NCBI GenBank assembly: GCA_019359495.1
Contig: JAHHHF010000082.1
Location: 1 to 64,000, forward strand
Direction of reading: 5' to 3'
Origin: Goleter apudmare HA4340-LM2
GTDB lineage: Bacteria > Cyanobacteriota > Cyanobacteriia > Cyanobacteriales > Nostocaceae
DNA: 64,000 nucleotides
The translations under genes and the position numbers were made by a program. How positions within the stretch are numbered: position 1 is the stretch's first letter; each line of letters opens with the position of its first letter. Below the pieces are notes generated by a model. It saw only the letters and a list, made by a program, of their open reading frames with translations. It made no database searches and had not been told where the DNA came from. Of this stretch, positions 16,154 to 27,600 are shown in pieces.

Positions 16154-19100
16154 TTACCACCTACCAAACACCCTATGGTCTAAATTTTTGGCTTTCTCTG
16201 TTAATACTGCTATTTGTTTTTGCTGTTCTTTGACAACATCAGTTAATGTGGCGATCGCTGCTTGTTGATCTTTAACAGCTTTAGTTAATACTGCCACAAT
16301 ATTCAAAGGTTGAACTGCTGTTTTATCAGGAGATGTCAATACATCTGGTACATTTTCCGCAATAAATCCTAAGTGCAATCTTTGCTCTGTGTCGTCTTTA
16401 TAAATGTATTTTACAGGATTTAAACCTTTTAATATTTCATAAACTTCTTGCTGAGAAAGTTCAGTAATATTCTCTTTCAATTCTATGGAAGAATCCTGAA
16501 ATAAATCACCATAAACTCTCAAATTACCTTGTACATGTAGCTTGGTATCCAAATCGGGGCGAGATGTGCCTATCCCGACATTACCTGTGGCAGTGACAAT
16601 TACCTGAGTCACACCGTTACTATCTGCTAGGCGAGTAATAGGCTGTTGATAAGTAAATGCTGTTCCTGTTGCTGGTAATCCTGGTACAAAAGGAGCATTA
16701 ATAGTTAAAGAATTACCACTGGCAGCAATGCCGGTTACAAGTCTTAATTGATTTGTTGAGCCATTGGTCACAGTGATAATATCACCGATGTTCACATCTT
16801 GAATAAATGTAGTCCCAGTACCAGTTACAACAAGACCACTGCTAGAAATTTGACCTTGACCTGTTAAGGGTGCTGCGCCTTGATTATGCAACCTTGCCAA
16901 GGGCTTGGCGATACCGATACCCACATTGCCGTTTGTTTGCAACAATGTCATCCGCGTTTGATCTGCGGTTTGCAATGACAAGTTGGCATTGTTAACACTG
17001 CTAATTATGCCCGAAGCGATCGCTACGGGTTTATCAAAATGATAGCCTGGGCGATCGCTCTTAAAATGTACCCAATTAGCATCTTGAGGGCCAATATCAA
17101 CAAAGCCATTACCAGTACTAACACGTAATGCCCCTGATTGATTGCCTCTAATCGCACCATTAAGATGTAATTTTTCTTCTGGAACATCTACGCCGATGCC
17201 GACATTGCCAGTGTTATGAGATATGGTAACTTGAGTTGTACCTGCGGTTTGCAGCAATAGATTAGTGTTGGCATCACTGCTAATTCCACCATCGGCGACT
17301 GTCAGGGGTTTGTCGAAGTGATAGCCTGGGCGATCGCTCTTAAAATGTACCCAATTATCATCTTGAGGGCCAATATCAACAAAGCCATTACCAGTACTAA
17401 CACGTAATGCCCCTGATTGATTGCCTCTAATCGCACCACCAATATGTAGCTTTTCTTGAGGCTGATCTACTCCCACGCCCACATTACCAGTGTCATAGGC
17501 AAGCTTAAAATGAGTTGTACCAGAGGTTTGAAGTGATAAATCTCTATTTCCCAGGCTGGTAATCAATCCTGATTCGACTCTAATATCTTTGTCAAAATAG
17601 TAACCATCAAGGTTTGTTGTGAAATGTAACCATCGGTCTTGTTGAGGTGCAATATTTACAAACCCAAAATTGTTACTAATTCTTAGTGTCCCAGCAACAT
17701 GAAGTTTTTCTTGAGGTTTATCTACACCAATACCAACGTTACCACTTGTCTGCAACAAGGTCATTTGGGTGATACCTGCGGTTTGTAGAGACAAATTGGT
17801 ATTTGCATCGCTACCAATTAAACCAGCTTTGACGGTAATTCCTTTGTCAAAGTGATAGCCGGGACGGTCTGTAACAAAATTTGAGTAATCAGCATTTTGC
17901 GATCCAACATCTACAAAACCAGTACCGCTACTAATCCGTAAAGCACCAGATTGATTACCTCGAATCGCACCATTTAAATGTAATTTTTCTTGGGGTGCAT
18001 CTATACCGATACCAACATTCCCATTTTTATTAGATACCGTAACTTGAGTTGTGCCGGCAGTTTGTAATGCTAAGTCGGTATCTTGATCGCCGCCAATCAA
18101 ACCTGTTTTAATTGTAATTCCTCGATCAAAATGGTAACGAGGACGGTCGGTAACAAAGTTTGAGTAATCAGCATTTTGCGGGCCGATATCGACAAAGCCA
18201 TTGCCAGAATTAATCCGTAAAGCACCAGATTGATTACCTCGAATCGCACCATTTAAATGTAATTTTTCTTGGGGTATATCTACGCCGATGCCAACATTTC
18301 CATTTTCATAAGACACGGTAACTTGAGTTATACCTGCGGTTTGTAGAGATAGATTGGTATTTTCATCGCTACCAATTAAACCAGCTTTGACGGTAATCCC
18401 TTTGTCAAAATGGTAGCGGGGACGGTCGGTAACAAAGTTTGAGTAATCAACATTTTGCGGGCCGATATCGACAAAGCCATTACCAGAATTAATCCGTAAA
18501 GCACCAGATTGATTACCTCGAATCGCACCATTCAAATGTAATTTTTCTTGGGGTGCGTCTATTCCAATACCAATAAAACCCTGTTCGGTAACTATTAGCT
18601 GTGTTTTTTGTTTACCATCTGTAAACCGGGCAATTGTTGGTTGTTGGTAAGTAAATTTTTGCGCTGTTAAAGACGGTTCAAAAGCTTGGTTAACTGATAA
18701 ATATTGCTGGGAATTAATAGCTGTGATGATTCTAGTTTGATCATTAACAGTTATTGCATCACCAACACGCAATTCTGTTTGAAAAACGGTATCGGTGCCT
18801 GTTACAATCAAGCTGTTGCTGGTAGTAGAAATTGTGCCTGTACCCGATAGAGTAGAGGCATTTTGAATGTGTAGTTTTGCTTGTGGTGCTTTTGTGCCAA
18901 TGCCAACTCTACCAGGGATATATTTACCATCATCCTGTTTGCCAGTGACATAAAAGTTAGCCTGGATTTCTAAATCTCCAGTCATCACCCCGCCAGTTTT
19001 ATCAAAACAATTCACCAACAGGGGAAATATATCGCGGTAGTCTTCGATGAAGGAATTTTCGACATCATAAAAAGCTAACGGACTGTAGTAATGTTGAATA

Positions 19101-20338
19101 CCCTGCGCTGGCTGGGGGATGAAATTTCCTGATTGGTTACGCGGTAAGTCAATCTTTGTGAGACTATTAGGACGTAGTGGTATTAACCAGTAATCGCCTG
19201 TTTGATAGCTAGCATTATTATCTTCAAACTTTACCTGGATACCAGCTTCTAAAGTGATCCAGTGGGAATTTTCGGTTGTTTGATTGGTAGAAATTGTTCC
19301 GGTGTTAGTTGTTTGATCCCAACGACGGACTTTTGGCTTTTTCTCTAGAGGAAAACTTTCCGAACTAATGGGTGTATCTCCCACTCTAGATGAGGGATCA
19401 AATACTAGTTTAGTGCCAGATGTGCCAGCCATTAACCGGACTAAAATTCCTGGTTCACCTTTTAATTCTCGTTCTTCGTCGGTGATTTCTACCCATTGAG
19501 TAGGTTGAAATGATTGGGCAGAATCACGACCAGGATTAATAATAGTAATAGCATTACGGTCTATTTTGCTAATCGGGCTAACAACAATACCGTTATCTCG
19601 TGACCATTTAAATGTGGAAGTTTGTAAAGAACCAGAATTATGAATTTCGACGCGATAGAGTTGATTATCTAATGAACTCGAACTACCTGTAATAGCTGTG
19701 TTATCAAAATTAGCAGTGAGAAGTTTATTTTGATAATCAGCTTGAGTAATTAGTTTTTGTAATTCAAAAAGAACATAAGCTTTACGTTTAGCTTGAATTT
19801 GACTAGCTGCATCTTCTCCAGCTGCGGCTTGTTGTGCGGTATAAGAATATTCTGATGGTAGTTTAATTTCTAGTAGTTTTACTTGCCAAACGGTTTTTGT
19901 GCGCGTGGTGGTGTCAGGTACACTAGCATCTAAGGCAATTTCTCGAATTTCTGAATCTTCTAATACAGTAATGTGACGTTCCCACACATCTAGATAAACT
20001 AAATATGTACTGTCATTTTTTGCTGGTGCAGGGTTAGGATAATCTGGCTGAGTTTTGTAAGTGATATTGTTTTCTAATTCACACAATAAGCCACTAACAT
20101 AAATATGACCAAATGCAATTTTTAAGTCACCATTACTAATATCAACGTTAAAATTACCAGCAGTTTTATTAGTTCCTGAAGCACCGATAATATCTTTGCC
20201 TAAAGATTGATGCAGGTAATTTTGAATATCAACTTGTTCGTTCCAGTCGGCATCTAATTGTAACCTTCCCTGCTGCATCCAAACACCGTTATAGTGTTTT
20301 TGGGGTTTAAAATTTAAGCGGGTAAAATCTCCCTTCAT
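16154..20338 (-). CDS. CIS tail fibre: DUF6519 N-terminus, 93-residue repeats, peptidase S74 C-terminus
   Basis: 1394 aa. The N-terminus (FTRLNFKPQKHYNGVWMQQG, with ADWNEQ) is the DUF6519 type found in CIS loci, probably attaching to the baseplate. Residues about 588-1140 are tandem repeats of the form NVGIGVDxPQEKLHLNGAIR, FVDIGPQN, YHFDKGI, LSLQTAGxTQVTV. The period is 93 aa (279 bp, checked between 18191 and 18470), with six copies, one shortened. Two copies of a GTGTIS...VTG module lie at about 495-562 and 1157-1230. The C-terminus (ELKENITELSQQEV, GFIAENVPDVL, then a coiled coil) is a peptidase S74 intramolecular chaperone, which trimerises fibres and normally cuts itself off. It is last in the CIS operon, 15 bp after the preceding gene. 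Confidence 0.85.
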   Translation of the reverse strand: MKGDFTRLNFKPQKHYNGVWMQQGRLQLDADWNEQVDIQNYLHQSLGKDIIGASGTNKTAGNFNVDISNGDLKIAFGHIYVSGLLCELENNITYKTQPDYPNPAPAKNDSTYLVYLDVWERHITVLEDSEIREIALDASVPDTTTRTKTVWQVKLLEIKLPSEYSYTAQQAAAGEDAASQIQAKRKAYVLFELQKLITQADYQNKLLTANFDNTAITGSSSSLDNQLYRVEIHNSGSLQTSTFKWSRDNGIVVSPISKIDRNAITIINPGRDSAQSFQPTQWVEITDEERELKGEPGILVRLMAGTSGTKLVFDPSSRVGDTPISSESFPLEKKPKVRRWDQTTNTGTISTNQTTENSHWITLEAGIQVKFEDNNASYQTGDYWLIPLRPNSLTKIDLPRNQSGNFIPQPAQGIQHYYSPLAFYDVENSFIEDYRDIFPLLVNCFDKTGGVMTGDLEIQANFYVTGKQDDGKYIPGRVGIGTKAPQAKLHIQNASTLSGTGTISTTSNSLIVTGTDTVFQTELRVGDAITVNDQTRIITAINSQQYLSVNQAFEPSLTAQKFTYQQPTIARFTDGKQKTQLIVTEQGFIGIGIDAPQEKLHLNGAIRGNQSGALRINSGNGFVDIGPQNVDYSNFVTDRPRYHFDKGITVKAGLIGSDENTNLSLQTAGITQVTVSYENGNVGIGVDIPQEKLHLNGAIRGNQSGALRINSGNGFVDIGPQNADYSNFVTDRPRYHFDRGITIKTGLIGGDQDTDLALQTAGTTQVTVSNKNGNVGIGIDAPQEKLHLNGAIRGNQSGALRISSGTGFVDVGSQNADYSNFVTDRPGYHFDKGITVKAGLIGSDANTNLSLQTAGITQMTLLQTSGNVGIGVDKPQEKLHVAGTLRISNNFGFVNIAPQQDRWLHFTTNLDGYYFDKDIRVESGLITSLGNRDLSLQTSGTTHFKLAYDTGNVGVGVDQPQEKLHIGGAIRGNQSGALRVSTGNGFVDIGPQDDNWVHFKSDRPGYHFDKPLTVADGGISSDANTNLLLQTAGTTQVTISHNTGNVGIGVDVPEEKLHLNGAIRGNQSGALRVSTGNGFVDIGPQDANWVHFKSDRPGYHFDKPVAIASGIISSVNNANLSLQTADQTRMTLLQTNGNVGIGIAKPLARLHNQGAAPLTGQGQISSSGLVVTGTGTTFIQDVNIGDIITVTNGSTNQLRLVTGIAASGNSLTINAPFVPGLPATGTAFTYQQPITRLADSNGVTQVIVTATGNVGIGTSRPDLDTKLHVQGNLRVYGDLFQDSSIELKENITELSQQEVYEILKGLNPVKYIYKDDTEQRLHLGFIAENVPDVLTSPDKTAVQPLNIVAVLTKAVKDQQAAIATLTDVVKEQQKQIAVLTEKAKNLDHRVFGRW

Positions 20339-20353
20339 AATTATTTTTATTCC

Positions 20354-23300
20354 TTAAGTATTGTAAAAAATATTGGCGGCAATTCCGAAACGGAGATATT
20401 CATTGAGACTAGCTTGTAAGCTAGCTTGACGCTGTGGCTGTTCTAAAACATTAAATACACCTATTTCCGAACCATCTTCAGCACCTTGAGAAATTTCTGG
20501 CGCACAATTTTGACTCAGTTGAGCATAGGCAGGATTACCATAATTTGTGGAGGTAAAACTAGGTTGTAAGTTGGTTAAAATGACAATTTTTTGTGTGACA
20601 TTTTGTAAACCTTGATTAGCTGGTAACCAACTAATACCATCATCTGTGGATTGTAAAATGCCACCGATCGCAGTTCCCGCGAAGATGGCAAGATTTTCTC
20701 CAGTACCTCTGACAACCAAGGAGGTAATATCACTGTAAGTCGTATTGACATCGCTAATTTCCCAACTATCACCGTTATCTTGTGAATGGAAGATATTACC
20801 ATTGCTACTTCCAGCGACAAGATAGTTGATAGTAAAGGTAGCACCAGCAGCAGGTAAATCATTAATTAAGTTGCTATCTATCTGGATAACTTCTTGGTTA
20901 GGTTCTACATCAATGACAGTTCTGATTTCAGTACCAATGGTAATGACACTACCTTTACTAAGTTCTTGGTTAAAGTTAGTTCTCTGACCAATTAATTTAC
21001 CATTTTCGCTGGTAATAGTTCCGGTGCCAGTTTTTTGATAGGCAACTAAGGCAGTAATATCCGGATTGATTAAGCCTTTATTGATGCGCCGCCATTGTTC
21101 ACAATCTGCTTCCCAACGATAAATTCCGCCGCCAGCAGTTCCGGCAAAAACTTGTCCATTATTTTGATTGATGGTTAAAGCGTTAATTTGCAAATTTCGC
21201 AGATTATAATTTAAAGCTTTCCAGTTGTCCCCATTATTTTTAGAAACAAAAACTCCACCACCCGCAGTTCCAGCGAAAATTTTTCCTTGATTAGTGTCAA
21301 CGGCTAAAGTAATAACATTGAGATTTTTTAAACCTCTATTGACTAACTGCCAAGTCTTTTCATTTTCTGGAATGCGAAAAATTCCATTACCAAATGTGCC
21401 AACAAACAGATAGTTTTGCGCGTTAAAACTGAGACGATTAAAAGCTGTAACATCTGTATTGACATTGGTATCTGGGAATTCAGTTTGTGTTATTGTCCCG
21501 CTTCCGTTATTGAGTTCCAGGTGAAAAATCCCACCATCTGTTGTACCTGCTAATAAAATATTGTCGTAGGAATAAAGAACAGTAATATATTGATCTGCAC
21601 TATTCTCATTTAGAGGTAGCCATTCTTCATTGACGAAACGTAGAATTCCATTACCTTCTGTCCCTGCAAAAATTTGTTGATTATTGGGATTAACAGCTAA
21701 CGCCGCAATTCCTGCGGGTAATTTTTCGTTTTTCTTTTTTAATTCTTCTCGCAGCTTTTCTAAAGCTAAGTCAGGTTGACAACGATAGCGGCGTGGTGTG
21801 CGAGAACTATTTGGTAGATAACAAAATCTCATACAACCGTCTTGTCGTCGCAACACGGTAAGTTTTTCTGTAAAAATGCTGTTGCTACTTTCCAAACTCC
21901 GCACTGTTGTCATCCCGAAAATAGTTGTGCGATAGATTTCTGTGTTAGTTCCAGGTGCAGCAATTACTAAAGGGTTATCTTGTTTCCAACCCCTATCAAT
22001 AATACTGTCTGCAATCTCCAAATATGACACTGTATCAGCCAAGGCGATCGCACCACAAATACTGTCACGAATTTTAATACTTAAATTTTGATTATTTTCT
22101 ATCCTAGTATCTGGATCATCAGGTAAAATTCGGTCACAAAAAGTTTTACTTTCGTCTTCTTCCTCATCACTTATCTCTGGTAATGTACATTGCCATTGAT
22201 TAAGTAATGTCTCTAGAAAAGAGAATACACGAGATACTTGCCGCAACGCTAGTTGAAATAGCCTAATTAAATTATTTTGGGAATTGGGGCTATCTATACC
22301 AATACCTAAATCAATAATTCTCTGAATCAGGTTGAGACAGTAAATAATCATTGCAATCAACGAAAATCCGTCATCTTCTGCTGTGATTGGCTGATTATCT
22401 TCCTGTAGTTGCATCACTTTTAGCCCGCCTTTGTTGGGTACTAAAGTGCTGTGCAAAATCTCTAATTTCTGCAAATTGCCTGGGAGGACATTGAGTTTAC
22501 CTTCTAGCAAAATACCGTTTAGAGTAAATTCGCCTGGGTCATTTTTCGCTTTAGCAATACCTTTAATTGACAAATTCCCTAATATATGGGGGCGACGTTC
22601 ATCAGCAGCAACAATTTGTAAATGTTTATCTGCGGGAATACTGATAGTTAAATCCCCTTGATAAGTACGATTATCTCTGAGGATAATTACCCCCATTTCG
22701 TCATCACGAATTAGAGCAACTTTTCCTTGGGATGTGATGTATAATAGCCAATTTTCGCCTTCATAGCCTTGGGGAATATTGGGAATAATTGCCTGATTTT
22801 CTAATTTAATCAGTTTCCCATTGCTATTTACTGCCTGACCAGGAGTTAAGACTAATGGCGTAGTTTTAAAATCAATTGTAAAACCAGAAATTAAACCAGG
22901 TTGAAACTGCGGTGAAATATGAGTATCAGATTCTATAATTTTGCCTTTAGCATCAATTGTCAAACTTGCAAGGGGGACAACTGAGGGAGGAATGCTATCA
23001 ATTGTTGGGTATTCACCGATTTGAATTTGCCATCTTGGTTCTTCGGTTGCTGCTTTATAAAGAATGGCAATGAGAATTTTTTGCTGAGTTTGAAGTTTAG
23101 CTTGTTTGGCGTAATTTCTCAGGTCAATTTTATAGTTAATTGTTAAATTAATATTTTGTCCAATATAATCTACAGCCGTTCCCCGATGCACAATTACCTG
23201 ACTTTCGCCCACAGTTGCAGTGACAGTTAAACCGTTCAAAATCCCGGCTTGAAATGTAGGTGGTTCGTAGCCTGTAGATAAAATCCTGCCATCATCTTGA

Positions 23301-24493
23301 TTTATAACTAAGCGCTGTAGGGGGATGTAAATTAACTCTTCACAGTATTGCCAAATTTTGACGTTTTTATTCCATCCTTGAATTGCGGTTGACAGTGGGT
23401 TTTCATCGGTTGATGTCGATTGTTCTACATCCCAGGTAATACGACTTTGAGAACGGGATATACTGTTGAGCAATGACTGACTGCGATCGTAAGTACCACC
23501 ACCAATATTGTGACTAAAAGCATAAGAGTAACTAACTTCTACAGTTTTTGCTGCTGTTGTCAAAGCTAATCTCCCCAACTTTAGATCTACAACAACTTTG
23601 ATGGGGAAATTACTCCCAGGAACTTCCCAATTACTTAAATCATTGATGAGAATTTCTTCGAGTTTGATCGGTTCATTGTCGGCAAAAATTTCTAAAACTA
23701 AAGTATCACTATTAAAATAACCCTCATCATCTATACCTTCTCGTCTAGCATTCAATTCCGCAATAATTGCCGCTTGGTCAAACTCTAATGCAGCAGGTAA
23801 ATTAACTGGTTTGGCAAGACTAGTAATTTCTGTTTCTGTTTGTGGCTGATTAAATAAAGGAATATCATCACCAAGAGGACTAAAAGTATAGAATTGCCCT
23901 GAATTTTCATTATGATATAAACGTGCTGTAACCCGTTCTATAGGATAGGTTTTCAGCCGCCAAATTAAAATATTAATGCTGCCTAAACTAACACTCCCTT
24001 CACCAGAATTGCGACGAATATCTAAAGTCCGGGCGAAATTCTGTTCTAATTTACGCAGGTTGACATTGACTACTTCTGGGCGAATATTGTTAATATTTTG
24101 GGTGGTGGCGATAGATTTGAAATTTTCGACTACCCTAGCCCGCCAACCAGTCACATCAAATACTAATTGCTCTAAAATTGGGACAGTGCCTTTACGCGAT
24201 CGCAAAGCTAAGGTGTTGGCAATATAGGCACGACGTTCTTCGCCAAATGTGCGAAAACCTTTGGAATAGAGTTTGACATCTAATAAATCGCCAATATAAG
24301 GTACTACCCATTCATCACAGGTTTCAATAAACCAGTTTTCATAGAGATTTTCAATATCATCTTCAATTTGAATTATTTCTTTTTCAATCACACCAAGCAA
24401 AGCGCGTAATGTGCCGTGATTTAGTTCTTCATCACGGATGCGGTAAATTGCTGGTAGGAGTTTATATAGACGTTCTTCTGGTTGGTAGTTCAT
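20354..24493 (-). CDS. CIS tail-protein-I-like component with C-terminal beta-propeller
   Basis: 1379 aa from the ATG at 24493; the frame is open 135 nt further upstream, but that part is spacer repeat read through (VVERSRN twice). Residues about 1-200 (LPAIYRIRDEE, WVVPYIGDLLDV, RAYIANTLALRSRKGT) match phage tail protein I / Afp12-like wedge components. A long beta-rich middle of unknown fold follows. Residues about 925-1300 are propeller repeats of the form W-x3-N-x-GL-x-N...IFAGTxGGGIF, interrupted at about 1151-1222 by a GTGTIT-type module. This size is far above phage gpI, so the extra parts are additions to the baseplate rim. It lies 186 bp below the large J protein. Confidence 0.78.
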   Translation of the reverse strand: MNYQPEERLYKLLPAIYRIRDEELNHGTLRALLGVIEKEIIQIEDDIENLYENWFIETCDEWVVPYIGDLLDVKLYSKGFRTFGEERRAYIANTLALRSRKGTVPILEQLVFDVTGWRARVVENFKSIATTQNINNIRPEVVNVNLRKLEQNFARTLDIRRNSGEGSVSLGSINILIWRLKTYPIERVTARLYHNENSGQFYTFSPLGDDIPLFNQPQTETEITSLAKPVNLPAALEFDQAAIIAELNARREGIDDEGYFNSDTLVLEIFADNEPIKLEEILINDLSNWEVPGSNFPIKVVVDLKLGRLALTTAAKTVEVSYSYAFSHNIGGGTYDRSQSLLNSISRSQSRITWDVEQSTSTDENPLSTAIQGWNKNVKIWQYCEELIYIPLQRLVINQDDGRILSTGYEPPTFQAGILNGLTVTATVGESQVIVHRGTAVDYIGQNINLTINYKIDLRNYAKQAKLQTQQKILIAILYKAATEEPRWQIQIGEYPTIDSIPPSVVPLASLTIDAKGKIIESDTHISPQFQPGLISGFTIDFKTTPLVLTPGQAVNSNGKLIKLENQAIIPNIPQGYEGENWLLYITSQGKVALIRDDEMGVIILRDNRTYQGDLTISIPADKHLQIVAADERRPHILGNLSIKGIAKAKNDPGEFTLNGILLEGKLNVLPGNLQKLEILHSTLVPNKGGLKVMQLQEDNQPITAEDDGFSLIAMIIYCLNLIQRIIDLGIGIDSPNSQNNLIRLFQLALRQVSRVFSFLETLLNQWQCTLPEISDEEEDESKTFCDRILPDDPDTRIENNQNLSIKIRDSICGAIALADTVSYLEIADSIIDRGWKQDNPLVIAAPGTNTEIYRTTIFGMTTVRSLESSNSIFTEKLTVLRRQDGCMRFCYLPNSSRTPRRYRCQPDLALEKLREELKKKNEKLPAGIAALAVNPNNQQIFAGTEGNGILRFVNEEWLPLNENSADQYITVLYSYDNILLAGTTDGGIFHLELNNGSGTITQTEFPDTNVNTDVTAFNRLSFNAQNYLFVGTFGNGIFRIPENEKTWQLVNRGLKNLNVITLAVDTNQGKIFAGTAGGGVFVSKNNGDNWKALNYNLRNLQINALTINQNNGQVFAGTAGGGIYRWEADCEQWRRINKGLINPDITALVAYQKTGTGTITSENGKLIGQRTNFNQELSKGSVITIGTEIRTVIDVEPNQEVIQIDSNLINDLPAAGATFTINYLVAGSSNGNIFHSQDNGDSWEISDVNTTYSDITSLVVRGTGENLAIFAGTAIGGILQSTDDGISWLPANQGLQNVTQKIVILTNLQPSFTSTNYGNPAYAQLSQNCAPEISQGAEDGSEIGVFNVLEQPQRQASLQASLNEYLRFGIAANIFYNT

Positions 24494-24499
24494 ATGGGG

Positions 24500-24560
24500 T
24501 AAGGCAGTGTTTCGACTTCGCTCAACAACCTTGTTTCGACTTCGCTCAACAACATGACAG
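24500..24560. repeat. Two copies of TTTCGACTTCGCTCAACAAC
   Basis: Direct copies at about 24507-24526 and 24534-24553 lie just before the start codon of the tail-I-like gene. They are variants of the TTCGACTACGCTCAGTAC element seen at 6341, 8202 and 29609. Their translation explains the false N-terminal extension of the gene below. Confidence 0.7.
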
Positions 24561-24678
24561 AAAGTAGAGGAAGCTATTTCTTCTTTGCGCTTTTGCGTGA
24601 GAATTTTATTTAAATAACGAACCGCCAAGGACGCAGAGGACGCAAAGAAAGAAGAATTTGAGAGAGATTTTGCATAGG

Positions 24679-27600
24679 TTATATGGTTAAAGTAATGCCG
24701 TGAGGATTGAGTAATAATAATTCGGCTGGGGTAATTTGATTTTTATCCTGATTCCATTTGGCTTTTTGGGCGATTAAAGATTCCTCGACAGTTTTGCTAA
24801 AACCACGCAGATATAGCCCATCTAAATCGACGGCTATCACTCCGGGGACGGACTGCATGGCGGCGATCGCCTCCGCAGAGGTGACGGGTTGACCAAATAG
24901 CCGATTTTCAAAGGCAAATTTTTCTTTAATGGCTTGTCTAACTGCTATGAGTACGGGTTCTGGCTGTCGTCTGGGGTCTACAATAATCTTCGCCTCGACA
25001 TTAAAAAATATCGGTTGATAAGAATCTATTTGCACTACAACCTGCACTGGATCGCGGGCTGCATCTATAGCTTTGACTAAGTTCTCGTAGAGGCTGGAGT
25101 CTGGTAATACGGCTGCACCACCAATCGCGCCTACGGTTAAATGTACTATTTGCGTTGCCCCATTTTGCACTACATTGACTTGGGCTTTGCCAATACCTGC
25201 AAAGGCGCGGGCAAAGTCTTCAAAGTCTTGTAGAGAGACGATGCGATCGAGAGTCCGTACGGTTAAAGGGGCGCTGATGCGGGCTTCCTCCATTGATTCT
25301 CGTGGGGCTGCGCCTGTTGCGGGAACGGGGTTTGTCACTCCTTGAATGCCTAAGGGTCGGGTTTTTAACTGGGTTAATTGATTTTGACTCAGGTTTCCCC
25401 CTAAGCCAATGCCACTGCGATACATGGCAAAGATGTTTTCTAAACCTGTAGGCAGACGCGCCCCGCTTTTACCATCGCCGAAAATTACTGTGGTGGTACC
25501 GTCGTCATTGATGCGGGTAATGTAATTTTGGTCAAGGTTACTCAAGCCAAAGAGAAAGCGGACTTCTTGCCAACGCACACCATCAACGTAGACTTCTAAG
25601 GTGCTTTGATTACCGCTTGGTGTCTGTGCTGCGACGTAGGTTAGGGGTGGCTTTTTCAAAACAAAACGCTGATTATTTAAGGTACCATTGCCACTACCCA
25701 AGACTTCGGGAATTGTCTCACCATGTGTAGCGGCTACTACATTGGCATAGACAATCATCGTTTCTGGGTCATAGCAATTTTTCAGTGGTTCCTTTAGCTT
25801 GAGGATGGGTAGGATTTGGTCTTCTGGTGGTGAGGCGATCGCACAAATTTCGCTCACTGTTTCATCATCAACATTAGCTGGTTGTAATTCAATGTCTTCT
25901 GGATTGGCAATTTCTACATAGCCCTCAACACTATTTCTATCAAGTAAATGCCATGTTTGAAATTCAGAATTATTTTCGTTAGGAGTTGGTACAGAAATAA
26001 CTTGCAATAAATCGCCTATTTTCAACTCTACATCAGAAAAAGTATCGCGTGAAATTAAAATACCAATGCCACCAATATAAATATTATTTTTATATTGAGT
26101 AATAGCCCTGACATCAATATTTCTTAAACCCTGGTTAATTTCTTGCCATTGCTGAATATCTGAGGAATAACGGAAAACACCACCATTATCTGTACCCACA
26201 AAAATCTCACCTTTGATATCCAAACAACGGATATGCACATCAGTTAGTCCTTGATTAAGTTCTTGCCAAGTTTCACTATTATCTGTGGAAGCATAAACTC
26301 CATTATCAGCAGTTCCAGTAAATATATCTCCTGCATCATTAATAGCGATCGCAGTCACATTTAAATCTTGGATATCCTTACCAAATTGCTGCCAATTGCT
26401 ACCATCCTGAGAAATGAAAACTCCATTAGTCGTGCCAGCAAACAACAAGTTATTGTTAGCGTTAAATACAAGGCAGTTAATATCCGCATTTGATAAACCA
26501 TTATTTTTTACAGCCCAACTCCGATCATCTTCGTTAAAAAGATAAATACCACCTTTAGTTGTTGCCGCAAAAATCTGATTTCTATTAGCTGCTAGGGCTG
26601 TAACGTGAAGATTCGTCAAATTATTGTTGATTTTTTGCCAACGAGTTTCATCAACTTTTAAACGAAAAATACCATCTTCAGCAGTTCCCGCAAAAATATC
26701 TCCTTGGGAATTAATTGCTATTGCTTGAATATCTTTAGTTGATAAGCCTTCGTTGATGGGTTCCCAATTATTGCCGTCTGAGGATCTAAATACGCCACCT
26801 TCAGTCCCGGCTAAGATATAATTTATATCCTGCGTCGAAAAAGTAACTAGCGATCGCACTGCGGTATTGGTTAAGCCTGTATTTTTTTGTTGCCAATTTT
26901 CGTCGTTAAATAAATAGACCCCAGCAATATTTTTGATTTTGGCACGAATATATTTACCGCTAATAATTACGGTTTTATCTACTGGCAAACCTGGTACATA
27001 TTCTTGGAGAAAAATCTGGTTATCTCGAATTGGGTCTTGAAAAATTTCATGCTGTTTAGCAACCACTGTCAAGGGTTCGGCAACCAAATTTAATTGTTCG
27101 CTATTAACTAAAACAATTGTGTCTCGCAGACCAAACTTATTACCGGAAGTGACATCAGTTGCGGTTTCAACTTGGGTGATTTTCGCATCTAAACCAAAAG
27201 CCCGACGCGCTACAGTTGATGTACCAAGAACTTGACAAGGTTGGGCTTGAGTGTTGTCTTCTCTAACTAACACAATCCAACTGTCTGCTAAAATTTTTGG
27301 ATATAAAGTATCTAAATCGATTTTTTGATTAGCATTTTCTGCTTGCGGTTCAATTTGAAAATCTGGCCATTCTGGTGGTTCTGCATCTTTAGTTTTATCT
27401 TCCACAAAACCAGCAAAAGGTGTACCAGTAAAAACATATCTACCATCTTTACTAAAAGCAGCCAGGGAAGTAACGTTAAGATTCTGCAAGTCAGTATTAA
27501 TTGCTTCCCAGCGATTACCATTAGCAGCATAACGGAAAACTCCCTCCGTAGTCCCTGCATAAATATCGCCGTTAGTTTCATTAACAGCTAGTGCTTGCAC

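Noticed and set aside
16900-18580. CRISPR-like array
   Set aside because: The repeats are 279 bp, in frame and coding (fibre shaft). No short repeat/spacer alternation and no cas genes are seen.
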